The notes below the pieces were generated by a model that ran no database searches, was not told where the DNA came from, and saw only the letters and a list, made by a program, of their open reading frames with translations. 64,000 bases of DNA, taken from Atkinsonella hypoxylon (Eukaryota > Ascomycota > Sordariomycetes > Hypocreales > Clavicipitaceae). The stretch spans positions 1-64,000 of the forward strand of contig JFHB01000161.1 of NCBI GenBank assembly GCA_000729835.1. The letters run 5' to 3'. Positions 22,222-35,549 of the stretch are shown here, in pieces (the stretch's first letter is position 1; each line of letters begins with the position of its first letter). Position numbers and translations under genes: made by a program.

Positions 22222-24210
22222 TTAAACCTCTATAGGATAACTAGTATTATAATTGCTATTATAACTACTAAATCCCATATAAGAGAGATTTGCGTAGTTT
22301 TTACACACTCTAGGGGTCTCTTGCCCCTTAAGCTGTAGAAAGAAACCATGCTTTTTGGGATTTAGAAGCCTACAGCAGCTTCTATCAGCTAGAAATAGCT
22401 GATTTCTAAGGAGAGTGCCCCCTGTTAAATAGTGCTTTAGACCACTAATTAGGTTGGTATCTAAACCTAGGCAATACAAAGCATCCTTTAGAGCTAAAGG
22501 CCTATATTTAGCTAGATTTATACTAACTAGTACCTAGAATACAGCAGTTCCCTGTCCTTTAGGATAAATAGGACCTCCTCTAGTAGCAATAGGCGCGGTT
22601 TTACCCTTTTTTATAGGCTTAAAAGTCCTAAAAAATGCCTTATTGTTAACTATATAATAGGTAGAACCTGTATTGTATAGTAAGGAGTTTTTAATTATTC
22701 TATTAGAATAGTTAAAAGAAGGGGTATTATTACTAGTAGTACTAGTATCACTAGTAGTAGATTCTGTATCTAAATCGTAAGAATTATTACTACTAGAACT
22801 GCTAGAATCACTATTAGAATCCATAGTATCCTGGTTGCTAGTAGATAGGTTATAACAACCTATAGTAAAAGCAGCTTCTCTATCCTTATTCCTAGAGTTT
22901 TTGTTACTTCTTCTTCAGCCCTTCTACTTCTTCTTATTCTTAGAGGCTTTATCTGTATCTTTAGAGGCATTAGAATCGTTAGAATTAGAATCGGAGTTCT
23001 TCTTTTAATTAGGAGGATTCTTTCCTTAATTAGCTTTATTATTAGAACTATTAGAATTAGAAGCTTTATAACTAAGAGCCTTAGATATAGAGGAGCTTTT
23101 ATCTCTTTATTCTTCTAATAAGTTAGCTATAAGGAACTGTAAATTTAGCATTTTTATAGATAGACCTTGTGCTCTAGCAGCTCTAATAGAATATTGCTGC
23201 CTTTTAGCCTAGCTAGGGAAGGTCTTCTTTAAAGCATCAATATAATGATTTACCTAGTTAATAGGATCAATAGCTACACTATAGAGCTGTAATCTAGCTA
23301 GTAAATTATTAAATTCAGCATTAAAGGCCTCTAAAGATCCCTTATAGTTCAAAAACAATAAGTTGTAATAACTAGCATATAGCGTACTACATTGTATTTT
23401 AGCACTCTACGAATATTGCCTAACTAAAACGTTATAGGCATCTACAGGGGACTTATACTAGCTTATAGCAGCTTAAGGTCCAGATTAGCAACTATCTCTT
23501 ATAATTATAAGGATAATAGCTTGCTCTAAATCTACTAACGTACTAGCTATACTAGAATTATTAATAAATTAAGGGAATCTTAGTGCTCTAAATTAAATAG
23601 TTAAAGCTTGCTTCTACTGTTTAAAATTTTTAGAGCCTTTTAGCTTAGCAGCCTCTAGAATAGAGTGGACCTTCTTATTTAACTCTTTTATAGTGCCTTC
23701 ATTAAAAGCAGGCAGAAAAGTAGCACTATTAGAGGAACTAGAAGGTTTAGGGGCTTTAAAAGAGACTTTAGAAGCTCTTTTAGAAGTAATAGGATCTACT
23801 ACCTTAGAGGGAGACCCTATTAAAAGATTACCTATAAATGTAATTATAGTATCTAATTTACTTAGTAAATTAGCTATATTACCTTTATTTTAGCTTTGTT
23901 TTGCTTCACTATACCTAATAAATCTATTTAGGGTCTCTTATTGCTTATCTATTTAAGCTTTTAGATCAGCTTAAATATTATAGACTTACACTACTCTTTT
24001 AGAAGCTAATCTAGCTTCTTTTAGAGCCTTCTTAGCTGTATAATCTTCTTTATTAGAAGAGGAATCTACTAGCTAAGGGGGGGACCTTACTGGACTAGGA
24101 AAGCTAGTAGCAGCTGTAGCTAGTGTACTAGAACCACTACCCTGTTTAGGGCTTATGCTCTTTCCCTTACCTATTCCTTTTAGTGCTATTTTAAGGGTTT
24201 AAAAAGTAGC
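22222..24210 (-). pseudogene. Copia-B copy a gag-protease remnant
   Basis: Minus-strand gag at about 22700-24210. Next comes a Ser/Asn-rich linker, open from 22824 to 22534, containing the retropepsin box NTGST at 22660-22674; the Copia motif is DTGS/T, so the catalytic Asp codon has become Asn. The segment open at 22479-22222 follows in the frame used by copy b. The antisense frame at 23693-23893 recurs opposite gag in copy b and is treated as a shadow. The gag start is not certain. Confidence 0.75.
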
Positions 24211-25145
24211 TAATTTAACGCTCTTTTATAGCTAATTATAGCTAAATTACAGTGGAAATAGTAGTAAATAACAGTAATAACTTCTACTAGATATCAATAG
24301 ATTGCTCTATTATAGGCCTAGAAGTGCCCTATATCTTTAGAAATTATACTAAGATTTTTCTCTAATTTCTTTTGTAATAGGTATAACGGGCTCTAAGGCT
24401 GCGTTGTATCGCAATCTATATACGCATACAATTTGTATAGCAGACCAGATTAACAAGCGGTTGCGAGGGGCATAAAACATAGTTCTAGCTATTTTTAGCC
24501 AAAAAATTCAGGAGATTCTTCTCCAATTAGGTTCTAATAAATTAGTAGAGACCTAGGCACAGCTAATTTAGGGATATCTAGCTAATTTCTACTTCAAAAT
24601 CCCGACTAGTGGGATTACTATATAAATTAATTCTGCGACCGAAAACACAGGAATATCTATAACAAGAGCTGTTAGGCGTGCACTACAAATTGTAGTATAG
24701 CTACTAATAGAGGTGCACAGGGTGCACAATATACAAGATAATAGCACAACAACAAGCGATGTAGTGTAGCGCTAAGCTTATTTCTTAATGGAAATAATTA
24801 ATTAGGTAGTGCCTAATAAAACAATTTACAGTGTAAATGTAATGTGTGCAGATGTGTATATTTTAATGTTGTGCAACAATAGAACCTAGCTATTAAGAAT
24901 AGCTTTAAAAGTGTGTATATATAGAGTGTATAGAGTGCAGGAGGCACAGGGTAGGCAGAATGAAAACACTAGTATAGTGGCTAGCGATATATGTGCAGCA
25001 GGTATTAATAGCTTCCAGCAAGCTACTAATAGCAGCAATAGCTGCTAGCGTAGGTCTTAATATAGCTTCTAGTGGGTAATACAGTACACAATAGTAGATT
25101 TCAGCGGGCTAACAGCTTATAGATAGGTCTTCCAGGCTTATAACC
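24211..25145 (-). other. Copia-B copy a 5' leader
   Basis: About 930 bases between the 5' LTR and gag. It starts with the putative primer-binding site next to the LTR and otherwise shows no coding region I can support. It is comparatively GC-rich with many GCTGCT-type triplets. Confidence 0.6.
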
Positions 25146-25840
25146 TATTAAAAATAATAGGGATTACAGGACTAGATATCTAAGAGGGTAGTAGTCTCTT
25201 AGATTTAGCACCTATAATTGCTCCTAGCAATTATCACGTAGTAGAAGCAGCAGCGGCCTAAATCAAGCTGTAGTGTATAGTATAGATCACGTAGAGGCAG
25301 TAGATAACTATAATAATAGTGGTATCTTATATTAAGAGCGCTGTAACAAACAAGTGAGGGTAGGATCTCAAATCTTTCCAGTCCCTTATAGACCTACTAA
25401 CTATATTAGCAGGCTGTAGTCGCTAGAAGGGGCTTGTAGGCTACTTTATAATTTCCGCAAAAAGATTTACTATATAAAAACAAAAAAATCAACTTACGGC
25501 TATACAAACGAGACGCCTATATGCACAATTTAACAAATTCCACTAATAATAAGCAACTCTTATAAGCAACCCTATCTAACAATTATACTATTAGATAGCC
25601 CTGATTCTTAGCTTTCGAATGGTATACTTCTTGAATTTCTACTATTGCTAGTTGTAGAGAAAATCGCAGTTAAAGTTGACTATAGGTTAGGCAACTTTGC
25701 CTTAGTTAAATCTAGATGTTTGCATCTAGTAACAACGATATCTCTACCAAAAATCAACGTAACAAGACCTAATGAGGGTCACGTGATAGAGCAACTAGTA
25801 GGCATAAAAATAGGCTATACAGGGTAGCTTATTTTTAACA
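25146..25840 (-). repeat. 5' LTR of Copia-B copy a
   Basis: 695 bp, nearly identical to 18011-18705. The first bases are TATTAAAAAT, where the partner has TATTGAAAAT. Hairpin at 25215-25233 and a CACGTG hexamer near 25781 are intact. The open frame at 25645-25827 is an LTR shadow. Confidence 0.92.
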
Positions 25841-27093
25841 GGAACATTAGATTTAATAGGTATAAATTCGCTTAATTTCCTAATAGTTCTTTATACTAAA
25901 CCCTTCTATTGTAATTAGCAGTAGTAGTTACTCTTTTTAGTTAAAAGGGTCTTTACTTTATCTTAGCTTCTAAAGGTAAGCTACTAATACTACTAGGTGT
26001 ATATATAAATCTAGTAGAAAATCTAAGTAAAACAACAATAGGCTTACTTTTATAAGAACCTTATATAGCTTTACTTATTAAGAAGACTATTTCTTTTTTA
26101 GCTTTTCTAGAAGTATATATTCTTAGTGTAATTATAGGTAGACTATATTCTTTACTTTAATATTAATAGGCTTATACTAAGTATTATATTTAATCTTACT
26201 TAAGGTATTTACTATACTAATAGCTATTTCTACCTTTTGCTAGTATAGCTTCTAAAGTATAGCTATATTGCTTATATCTATTCTATTGCTAAGAACGTTA
26301 TCTAATTAGATTAAATTAATAACAGTAGCTAGTTAGAAACTATATATAAGTTTATTAAAGGAAATCTCTATACTAGCTGCTACTATATTGTTAAGTTAGT
26401 GCTATAGTACTAGAAGTATTGTAGTTTATAGTGTATTTAGATTTATAACTATATAGTATTAAACAGCAATAATAACTATTTAATTCTTCTGTTTAGCTAT
26501 TCTATTTATCTATAGGTAGTAAGCTATAGCTATAAGTAATTTACTTCTAATTTAGGTAAATATACTTCTTTAAATATTAAAAATAAACTTTAGATCTTAG
26601 TTACTTATAATCTACTTAAGAAGGCCTTAGTCTAATAAATATAGTATTTATAAGAGCAGTTTTGCCTAAATTTTTACTATATATATTATATACTTAAGTA
26701 TAAGAATTGTTTACTTACTAAATAGGTAATTTACTAAATATAGTAAGTTATAGAAGCTATATTTATCTTTTTGCTATAAGGTATTTATTAAGTTAACTTT
26801 AGGTATATTAGTAATAAAATTAAGTAAAATTATATAGAAAAGCATTAGAACGAACTCTAACAACCTTAATTCCTCTAGCAGCTTACTGTAGTTAATTGCG
26901 TTTTCTTTATAGGTATAGCAGTAAGCAATATAGGTTTAAATCTACTTATATATCTATAGAAAGTAAACTATCTATAATTCTACTGCTATTCTATAGGCAC
27001 TAAAATAGTTCTAATTATTATAGACTATTTTAAGGATAAATTCTACAACCTTTATAAGTATATACAGTTAAAATAGGCCTTTTCTATTATAAT
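25841..27093 (-). pseudogene. Gypsy-A copy 1 integrase remnant and chromodomain start
   Basis: Minus strand. The core domain shows an LVDYLLSKQ-like strand around the second catalytic Asp position, then the IISNxD and IAxxKNQ blocks at about 26900-26450. A GPF/Y-like segment (YKVLIKVSLLLFYLDF) lies at about 26060. The chromodomain begins near 25890 (EIKRIYTYQI) and continues at 18005. Copia-B copy a split it. Many Gln/Trp-position stops. Confidence 0.75.
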
Positions 27094-27266
27094 TGTAACG
27101 GACTAGGTCTTTGACCTAGTCTTGTAATATAGATGTCAATTGTACAGAGTCGTGCGACTTGTACAATACGTATCCTTTTGCCGTAAGGGTCAGGCGGGGG
27201 ATTGGGCTAACGCCTATATGGAGTGCGCAGGCATCCGCTATAGCCTAATTAGGCCACTCTATAACA
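27094..27266 (+). repeat. Left LTR of TRIM
   Basis: 173 bp. It opens with a perfect hairpin, GACTAGGTC, loop TTT, GACCTAGTC, starting about eight bases from the end, as in Gypsy-B LTRs. Confidence 0.88.
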
Positions 27267-27473
27267 TTTGTACAAGTCTCCTTAAGGTTACAGGTTCGAA
27301 CTAGCGTAGGAACAGCTTTTAATAGAACAGGCGGGTAGAATAGGCAGAAGAGGTCCTATTAGGCGGCAGGGGGTTCAACCTAGGCTAATAAGGCAATAGA
27401 TCCTTAGGGGGTGCGTAGTATTACAACTAGCTCCTAGCTAACGACAAAGAGACTGTGCGTAACAGGGGAGCTA

Positions 27474-27646
27474 TATAACGGACTAGGTCTTTAACCTAGT
27501 CTTATAATATAGATGTTAATTGTATAGAGTTGTGCGACTTATACAATATATATCCTTTTGCCGTAGGGGTCAGGCGGGGGATTGGGCTAACGCCCATATG
27601 GAGTGCGCAGGCATCCGCTATGGCCCAATTGGGCCACTCCATAACA
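27474..27646 (+). repeat. Right LTR of TRIM
   Basis: 173 bp, aligned with 27094-27266 by a small number of transitions. The hairpin is present with one arm changed (GACTAGGTC / AACCTAGTC). Confidence 0.88.
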
Positions 27647-27651
27647 ATAAT

Positions 27652-29800
27652 AGTATAAAAGCCTATTGTTTTATAGAGCCTATCTATACAGTAAAATCCT
27701 TAGTCTTTATTGTTAATTTTACTAAGCTTACTTTTTATAAAAGTTCTTAATACCTTCTATAATTCTATTAAGCTTTAGATTAAAACTATAGCCTTAAATA
27801 ATTTTCTCTTTTAAACCTTTATTTAATACTGCTATAGCGCTATATTCTTTAGTAAAAAACGTACTTATATTAAGCTTATTAAATTTGCTATTATAAGCCT
27901 CCTTTTAGTATAAAACTATAACTAGCAACCTAAAGAGTGCATTTAGCACTATATTTAGTACTTCTAGTATATAGAAGACTCTTAAGTTAAATTACAATAG
28001 ATAATTAGCTACTTTAGCTAATTTTAGGTTAGCTTTATCTAGATCTATTATAGTAAGTAAGGTATATTTAATAATTCTCTTTACTAATAAGTAGTCTATA
28101 ATAATATTAATAGTATAGCAATTAGATTAAACTATTTTCTATAGCTTTTAAACACTCTATATAATTATAGCTACCTCTACCTTAGTTAATCTATAACGTT
28201 TCTTTAGGTTAAAAGTATATCTTAAGAGAAAAAGAATTAATTAAAGCTAGTTATTTTTAATGTCTTTATTAGGTATACTATAACTATTCTATTTACCTAT
28301 AAGCTAGAAGATAAAGAGCCTAAATTCTTCCTTATAAGTATTAACTTTAAAGAATAAATACTTACTAAGGTTATAGTACTATAGAATAGTGTTTTTATTA
28401 AGGTATACTTTTACCTCTTAAAATACTTTCTTTTTCTTAGGTTTTAGTAAAAATATTACTTCTTAAGCTTTCTTTTAATATATTAGTTTTAGTAAACTAT
28501 TAGCTAAGCCTTTCTTATAAAGCTTTTATAGTAAAGTAATCTTTTATTCCTATAGTAAGTAAATTTATATATTAAACTATAGAATACTTTTCTATAAAAA
28601 GCTAGCTATACTAATAAAGGTCTTTAGATTTATAAGATCTACTAGAAACTTAAGTTTTTAAAAAGCTTTTAGTTTATTATTTATATTAGTAATTTTATTA
28701 CTATTAATAATAAAACCTAACAGCTAAATAGCTAAGTAGCTTATAAATAACTTCTTTATAGCTATTATTAACTTATTTTTTTTTAGGATTAATAAGACTA
28801 TATTAAGGTATATAAGGTAGTTCTTAGTAGAGTTAAAGAATATAATAATGTTATTAATATAGATTTATATAAAATATTAATGCTTTTAAAATAATTAGTT
28901 TATATACTATTAAGTAAAAGCTAGTGCATTCTTAAAGCCTATAAGCGCTATATTTAATTCTTTTAATCTTTATTTTAATATTACTACTATATAAGATTAG
29001 TGCTTTTATTTTATAGAAAGCTAGTAAAAAAACCCTAATATATTAAAGAGTAAAAATATCTTCTTACTATATATATCTACTATAATGTTTAATTAATTTA
29101 GTAAAGAGTATATATTTAGTATTACTACACTATTAAGTAGCCTTATATTAACTATAACTTATTCTTTCTTTTCTATTAGAGTTTTAATCTATACTATAAA
29201 GGCTAAGTAAGCTATAGCTGCTAGGTTGTTTAAATATAATATCTTTCTACTTAAATATAGCTTATTATAAACCTTATTTAATTTAGCTTTATCTTTAGCT
29301 TCTAGTAGGTAGATTTAAATAGGTTTTAGCTGCTTCTACTATTTATCTACTAGATTTACTCTTATATACTAGTCTTTAGGTATAGAAATAATACCTTTAT
29401 TATAATAAATATTATATTTATTTATTAAGTTAATAAGTTTAGCTGCAATATATAGGTTTAAGTTTTTTACCTTAACCTTATATTTATTGTAAATATATAG
29501 TATATCCTTAAAATAAGAGATTCTATATATAAGAATATTATTATTAACTTTCTTAGGGTTAAATCTACTACTATTATCTTTTTTCTATATCTTATAATCT
29601 TCTATAAGCAATAAACTATTATTAGGTATAATATCCTTAGAAAAATATATATATAAATTAAATAGGTTTATAATTATATAGTTAGCCTTAAGCTCTTTAT
29701 TATACTAAAGATAAGTAACCTTTTAATTTTTTTTAGATTATAATAAATTTATCTAAATAGTTATAGGCTACTATTTATTCCTAGTTAGTTATACTAAGCA
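27652..29800 (-). pseudogene. Gypsy-A copy 1 RT-RNase H remnant
   Basis: On the minus strand the RT catalytic box reads YINNIIIF at about 28847-28870 (YIDD expected), followed by the LEKNK and LLGFIVNSN blocks typical of fungal Gypsy RT. RNase H at about 27900-28150 keeps a NYLLQFNLRVF block and a degraded PDALSRL end. The frame continues across the TRIM into the integrase. Copy 2 shows the same RT at 63400-64000. Confidence 0.8.
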
Positions 29801-29963
29801 ATATATCTAGGATAAAGTTAGATTTTAAGTATATATAGTAGGCAGTAGCCTTCTTATTAGCTAATACCTTCTTCTATTTAACTAGAATATACTTCTATAA
29901 TTTTAGCAGAATTATTATAGCTTATACTGCTATTATATTCTAATATAAAACCTTTAAAATTAG

Positions 29964-30250
29964 CTAGAAAATACCTATTTCTATAACTATATTATAAATA
30001 GACTTAATAGTAGCTTTAAAGTAAATAAAATTAATTTTAACACTATAATTATAGAGAAAGGTTAAACCTAAAAGGAGCTTTAGTCCTAAGTTATTTATTA
30101 CGTTAGCTATAACTATAAAATAGCTAGTTATAGGTACACTATATATAGATCTAGGGATATAGAAGTTAAATATAGCTGTTTTAGAGATATAGAAGAATAA
30201 CTGCACTTTAGTAACTAGTTTTAGCTCTATTTTTGCCTATTTTATATTCT
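29964..30250 (-). pseudogene. Gypsy-A copy 1 protease-region remnant
   Basis: An 80-codon open stretch (29964-30206, minus, starting MQLFFYISKTA) contains an LLGLTFLYNYSVKIDF-like segment that resembles the ILGxxWL end of retropepsins. It lies in the expected place, between gag and RT. The catalytic Asp motif should lie just upstream but is too degraded to call. The same stretch is open in copy 2 at 62385-62627. Confidence 0.6.
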
Positions 30251-31415
30251 AATTAAACTAAGTTAACTATACTTTATTAACTAACACTAAAGAGGTTTTA
30301 GTATCTAGGTAGATCTAATGTAATAGTCCTTTATTATAGAATTAAATAGAAATCTTTAGAAAGGAATTTAACTTTAAAATACTAGATTTAATAAGCTATA
30401 GCCTTATAACTACTTTAACTACTTACTCTATTTAGATTCCTTATAAATCCTTTTAGTTTACCTTTATTTAAATCTTTTTCTTTTACTTTTCTTTACTTTT
30501 AGTAAAATAGGTTTTAATAAAGTTAGATTTTAAGCTAGTTAGTAGTTCCTTAGTATTAACTATTTCTTCTTCTTCTATTAGCTAGTATTTATAGCTTTTA
30601 AGGTACTTCTTATAGTCTTTCTAGTTAGATTTATCTTTAAACGTTATTATATAGGTATATTCCTTATTATTTTGCAGTAAGCTCTATTATTAAAAACGTT
30701 AAAGCTACTAAAGATACTATAGCTCTAGCTAATAATTCTAGCTAGCCTCTAAATTCTAGTTTTACTAAAGCTAGAGTTACTACTCTTTTAGTAGCTAATT
30801 CCTTTAGTTTTATAGTAAGTACTAAGAACAATTATTCTAGTAATTTTTATAGAATAAAGGTTAGAACTAAAATTAACTATTGCTTTTATTCTAGTTAGCT
30901 TAATTACCTTAAGCTACTTTATTATTTTTAGAGTTCTTACTATTAAATTTACTTTAAGTATAGTAAGCATTAATACTTTCCTTATAATTTTCTAATTTTT
31001 ATTGTTTTTCTAGATCCTTAAGGCATTCTTATAGATCCTTAACCTTATTATTTACTATAGTAATATATATAGATCTTAGGTCTTTTGCTGTTAGAATTAG
31101 GTATAGCTATTATAATCCTAAGTATAGCTTATAATAAAGTCTTAAAAGGAGCTAAAGATTAATAGCTTTACTATTTATATAGGTATATTAGAATACTTTA
31201 GAGGTAAATTCCCTAAATAATTTTTCTTTAATTATATTTTACTCTATAAACTTAGCTAAATCTAGCTATATTATTATATTCTAGATCTATATACTAAATT
31301 CTTTATAGATAGCAGTATAAATAGAGTTTAAACTATTAAAAATAGCTGTTTTTTTATAGTAATCTAGATACTACTTATACTATATTAATGCGTTCCCTTT
31401 AAAGAGAGTTTAGAG
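30251..31415 (-). pseudogene. Gypsy-A copy 1 gag remnant, C-terminal part
   Basis: Helical, Gln/Asn/Lys-rich minus-strand frame, matching 61180-62380 of copy 2. It ends at the TAGAG duplication (31411-31415) where Copia-A copy 2 inserted; the N-terminal part is at 54375-55896. No zinc knuckle could be recognised. Confidence 0.6.
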
Positions 31416-31730
31416 TATTGGGAGACCAAGGGTCAAATTTATACTCCTTCGAGTCGGCCCTACGACCAGTTCACTAGTGCACTAGTATTTACATCAAAGA
31501 GGTTCAAATTCGGTTATCTAGGAGTTGTATCTAACTAGCAAAAGAGGCTACATTATATACCCTATTGGATGCCTTATATGCCTTAAGCATAGTGTTGTGT
31601 TAAGGGAGAATTAAGGGGTATTAGCAGCCCTAATGTAAGTGGAGACTAATGTGTAGATGCAACTAATTAGCAGTTATATCTACCTATATAGGTGCTAGAA
31701 TTGCATAATAGAGTTATAACGATTTTAACA
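31416..31730 (-). repeat. 3' LTR of Copia-A copy 2
   Basis: 315 bp. Its first bases are RIP-altered (TATTGGGAGACC where copy 1 has TGTCGACAGACC). It ends GATTTTAACA. The outer half keeps CCTTCGAGTCGGCCC while the inner half is strongly mutated. Confidence 0.9.
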
Positions 31731-31799
31731 CTAGCAGTCTCTCTTTTTATTGTGCTAGTAGAGTAACTCTAATAGTTACAGTAATAACAAAATAGATTA

Positions 31800-34700
31800 A
31801 AGGAATAAATAACAATAAATCTAATATCCTTCTATATTAATTCGTAGGTCTCTTTACCTAGCCTTCTACCTATATATTAGCTTTATTGTTGTTAATAAAG
31901 GATTTAAGAGTCTTATTTAGCGTTACTTTTGTTATTAAATTAGCGATATTATCTTTACTGTTAATCTAATGGATTTCGTTAATTTCGCGCCTTTTATATA
32001 ATTAATGTAGTGCTATAATGTTAATTATTAATCTCTTTTCCTTTATTGTACTAAGCTTTATAAGGTATTTATACAATAAGAATAAATCTATATAGACTAC
32101 TAGTAGAATTAGTAGTATCTATAGCTGCTTTATTACTATATTTAATATAGTGCTAATAGCATGCAATATATCTACGCCTTACACTATACTGTATAGTTCT
32201 AATGTAAGTGTGCTTCTTATAACTCTCTTGCTTTTAATAGAGCTATACATAATAATATTGCCTTTTATTATAAATTTAGCGTTCTCTTTATAAGCTTCTT
32301 TATTGCCTAGAATAATTATATATTCTATCTAGAAGCTTAAATCTTTATTATTTATAAAGGATCTATTAATAAATATATATAATTTAGCAGAGGGAAGGTC
32401 TATTAAGATGTATTATAATCTATAGGTCTAGTTGTTAATCTGCTATTAGAGCCTCTTATTTAGTTACTTAATATTGTTAATTGTAATATCTTACTGTTAT
32501 ATAGCAATAGAAAGGTTAAATATAGCTTCTAGTTAATAGATTGTAGCAATATATACACTATAGGCTTATTGCTTAATGTACTATTGTTTCGTTAAATCTA
32601 TATTAACACTAGTAGTATTAATAGGTTAAATCCTTTTGCTTTAACCTTTCTAGTAAAGAGTTAAAGTGTTATTAGATTTAGTTAATATATATCCGTTAAA
32701 AATTAGTAGTATTTCTGCTGTTAGGCTTTACTTTAGCTTTATAGTAAAGTTAGCTTTCTACAGTTTAAATTCTTTACAGTTAGAGAAGGTTCTATTGCTT
32801 AGTTCTAATATATTGTTAGTCTATATTCTAACAATTCTAAAGTAGTTATTGTTATTTAATATTAGTAAGCAGGGGTTATATATTAATGTAACTATACTTA
32901 AGTTATTACAGTAGTAGCAAAAGTATATAGACTACTAATATATACCTACTTTAGCAATTCTATATAAAGGCTTAATTACTTCTATTACTATATTATAGGG
33001 ATATAGGTGTTTAATTTAGTTAGGAAGTTATGCAATAATTAATCTGTTTAAATTAGTGTTAAATTATATATAAGCCTATATAATATTGTAGATCTATAAG
33101 ACAATATTGCGTTTTTAGAGAGATAGAGCTAGTGCTATAATTAAGCGTTAACTAGCTTATTAAATTGTTAGGGATTGCGTTAAAATTAACAATTTATTGC
33201 TGTTGTTATATCCTTAAATAACTAGTCTTAACTTCTTATATAGTAATATAGTTCCTTTTCCTTTAACTTCTTAAACTATATAAGATTTAAAGATATAGTT
33301 ATTATATATAGTAGGGTTAAATTTAATAAATTAGAAGACATCTTTAGCTAATAGTGCATTAATTTTAGCTTAGTTAAATGCTTTAAATAGAGTACCTTTT
33401 GCTGTAATCTTATTGTTTTTCCTTAGTTATATAGTTAAGTTATAGTCTATTGTTTCTTTTATAGAAAGGAAAGTTTTATTGCTAAATTTATACAGTAATA
33501 TATAAGTAGAATTAATATTACTACTAGAATTAAGATTATAAAGACTACTAATAGTTAGGCTAAAAACAGTAATATATCTATTTAGTTTATTGTTAAAAGT
33601 AGAGGAATTTTGTGTAGAATTAATTAGAATAGAAAGAGAGTTCTTTCTTAGTCTTCTAGGACCTTTTTTCTATATTAGGTTTAGATTAATTAGTTATTTT
33701 GCCTTTAGGGGTCTTTCTCTCTTCTTTAGTAGAATAGAATTGCTTTTAGGTAGAGATTCTATATTGCTTTTGTTAGGTATAATATTAGAAACAGCAGGAT
33801 AATTATTAGATTTATTGTTATTATAGTAGTAGGGTTTTACAATAGTTATATAAAAACAAATAAGGCTATAAGGTATTTATATAGTGCATTCCTTGCTATC
33901 TATAGCAAGCAGCTTATAGGGGCCTTACTAGCCTTCTTTTTTACGCTATATATACACTTCTAACTGTAGAGACAGTAAATATATAGGTATTATATTTAGG
34001 CTGTTGTAGGAGGCAAGAGCATTGTAAATTTGCCTTTATACTAGGCACTTTTAGGCTTTATTAGTAGCTTTATATAGAATTAAAGCTTATTGTATTACAG
34101 AAAGGCTTAAAGGTAAATTATCTATTATATAGAAGTAGGAACTAAAGACTAGTAATATAGGCATAAGACTATTAAGTTTAATAGAATTATTAACAGCTTT
34201 AATAGCTATCTAAAGCTTTTAATCCTTTATAATACTAGTATTAGTGCCTAATTTATCGCTAATAATGCTGTAAGCTCTTTATAATAAGCTATAGTACTAT
34301 TTAATTTTACTAATGCTGTTGTAGGCTTTAATAGGAACTTTATTAACATTAACGGACAATATTTATGCATAATAGCAGAATTTAGCGGATATAAAGTTCT
34401 TTCTAGTATTGTAAACTATCTAGTTAGAAGGACCTAGATAGGTATTAATCTAGCATTCTTTTAATGCATTCTAGATGTCTTATGCTTTCTACTTTTAGGG
34501 TTCTAGAAAGTAAGCTGCTTAGAATAAGGTTATAGAATTAATAACGTAAAGAATAAGGCTGCTATCTAGGTGTATAATATTAACAGTAATCTTGTAGTTA
34601 AAGTTATAGTTATCTTTTAACGTAAATCGGAATTAACTAGGTAATTTACTGTTAAGTTAGCAGTAGTAGTAAACTTATGTAATTCTATTAATAGCGTTAT

Positions 34701-35500
34701 TATTACTAATATCTTTGCCTATATATTATAGGATCTTTATTAATTGTTGTACAAAGGGATACCTAAATTAATAATAAAGCTAATAGATTTACTTTTTTAA
34801 TAGAAAGAATGCAGCTGCTTCTGTAGCTTCTAGAGTCTACTATAGATATCCTTATTTCTAGATAATAGAAACCTTTTAATTGCCTTAAATTAGTACGTTT
34901 TTAAGGTTGTTAAGCTTTATATATATCTTATCTATATTATTAATACTATATAGGAACAGAGTGCTTATATTAATTACGTAAAATATAATTAAGCTAAAGA
35001 CTATTAAAACTGTAATAAAGCCTATTAAAGTTGCTAATCCTGCGCTAAATATAATTATATAGTGTTAATTAAATAGATTTATCTTTAATAAAGGCATTTT
35101 CTTTACTAGTGCCTATACTTAGTTAATTCTAGCTGTTAATATGCCTACTGCTTTAGTGTTAAGTAAGATGCCTCTAAATATCTCACTAGAGTAACGTTCT
35201 TCTAATATATAGAATAATAAATATAATAAAGGATCTATAGGATTTAATTAATCTTCTGTAAATAGGTCTTCTTTATATAGAGTATACTAGTAGGCTTCTT
35301 CCTTAAGGTTCTAGAAGATAGCTCTATTGTTTATAGTTATAGCATTTATAAAGAATTATATAATTATTAGCTAAGGAGCTTTTCCTTTATTAGCTATATT
35401 AGATTCTTTAATAAATGCCTTACTTACATCCTAAGCATTATTAGAATTATTATCTTATATAGGTTTACTTAGTCCTTTATAAGCTTATAAGTAGGCTCTA
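31800..35500 (-). pseudogene. Copia-A copy 2 pol remnant
   Basis: Collinear with 480-4150 of copy 1. RNase H is at about 31830-32340, the RT QTDDT box (degraded) at 32809-32826, the RT body up to about 33420 and integrase at about 33950-34850. The open plus-strand frame at 33590-33802 is the complement of the linker before RT and is not a gene. Differences from copy 1 are almost all transitions. Confidence 0.78.
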
Positions 35501-35549
35501 AATTTGCTGTTTAATAGAGAGGTTCTATACTTTTTGTTATTCTACTATC

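Larger units (their letters stand above)
18011..25840 (-). mobile_element. Copia-B copy a: complete, RIP-damaged Ty1/Copia element
   Basis: 7830 bp with 695-bp LTRs (18011-18705 and 25146-25840) and the duplication GGAAC (18006-18010, 25841-25845). It is inserted in the chromodomain of Gypsy-A. Coding is on the minus strand. The polypurine tract complement CTCCCTC sits at 18706-18712. On the minus strand the sequence just inside the 5' LTR reads GGTTATAAGCCTGG, as in copy b. It is less mutated than the Gypsy and Copia-A elements, with several open stretches of 85-103 codons in the coding frame. Confidence 0.93.
27094..27646 (+). mobile_element. TRIM: 553-bp non-autonomous LTR element
   Basis: Two 173-bp direct repeats (27094-27266 and 27474-27646) bound a 207-bp interior, flanked by the 5-bp duplication ATAAT (27089-27093 and 27647-27651). 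Ends are TGTAACGG...CCATAACA. There is no coding capacity, and the open frame at 27520-27750 crosses the LTR edge by chance. AGGGGAG at about 27465-27471 is a plausible polypurine tract, giving the plus orientation. Its G+C content is visibly higher than that of the surrounding Gypsy-A, so it is either younger or was too short to be hit strongly by RIP. Confidence 0.88.

Noticed and set aside
27281..27310. GGTTCGAAC in the TRIM interior, resembling a tRNA T-loop (B box)
   Set aside because: No matching A box, acceptor stem or clover-leaf partner is visible around it; TTCGAA is a short palindrome that can occur by chance.
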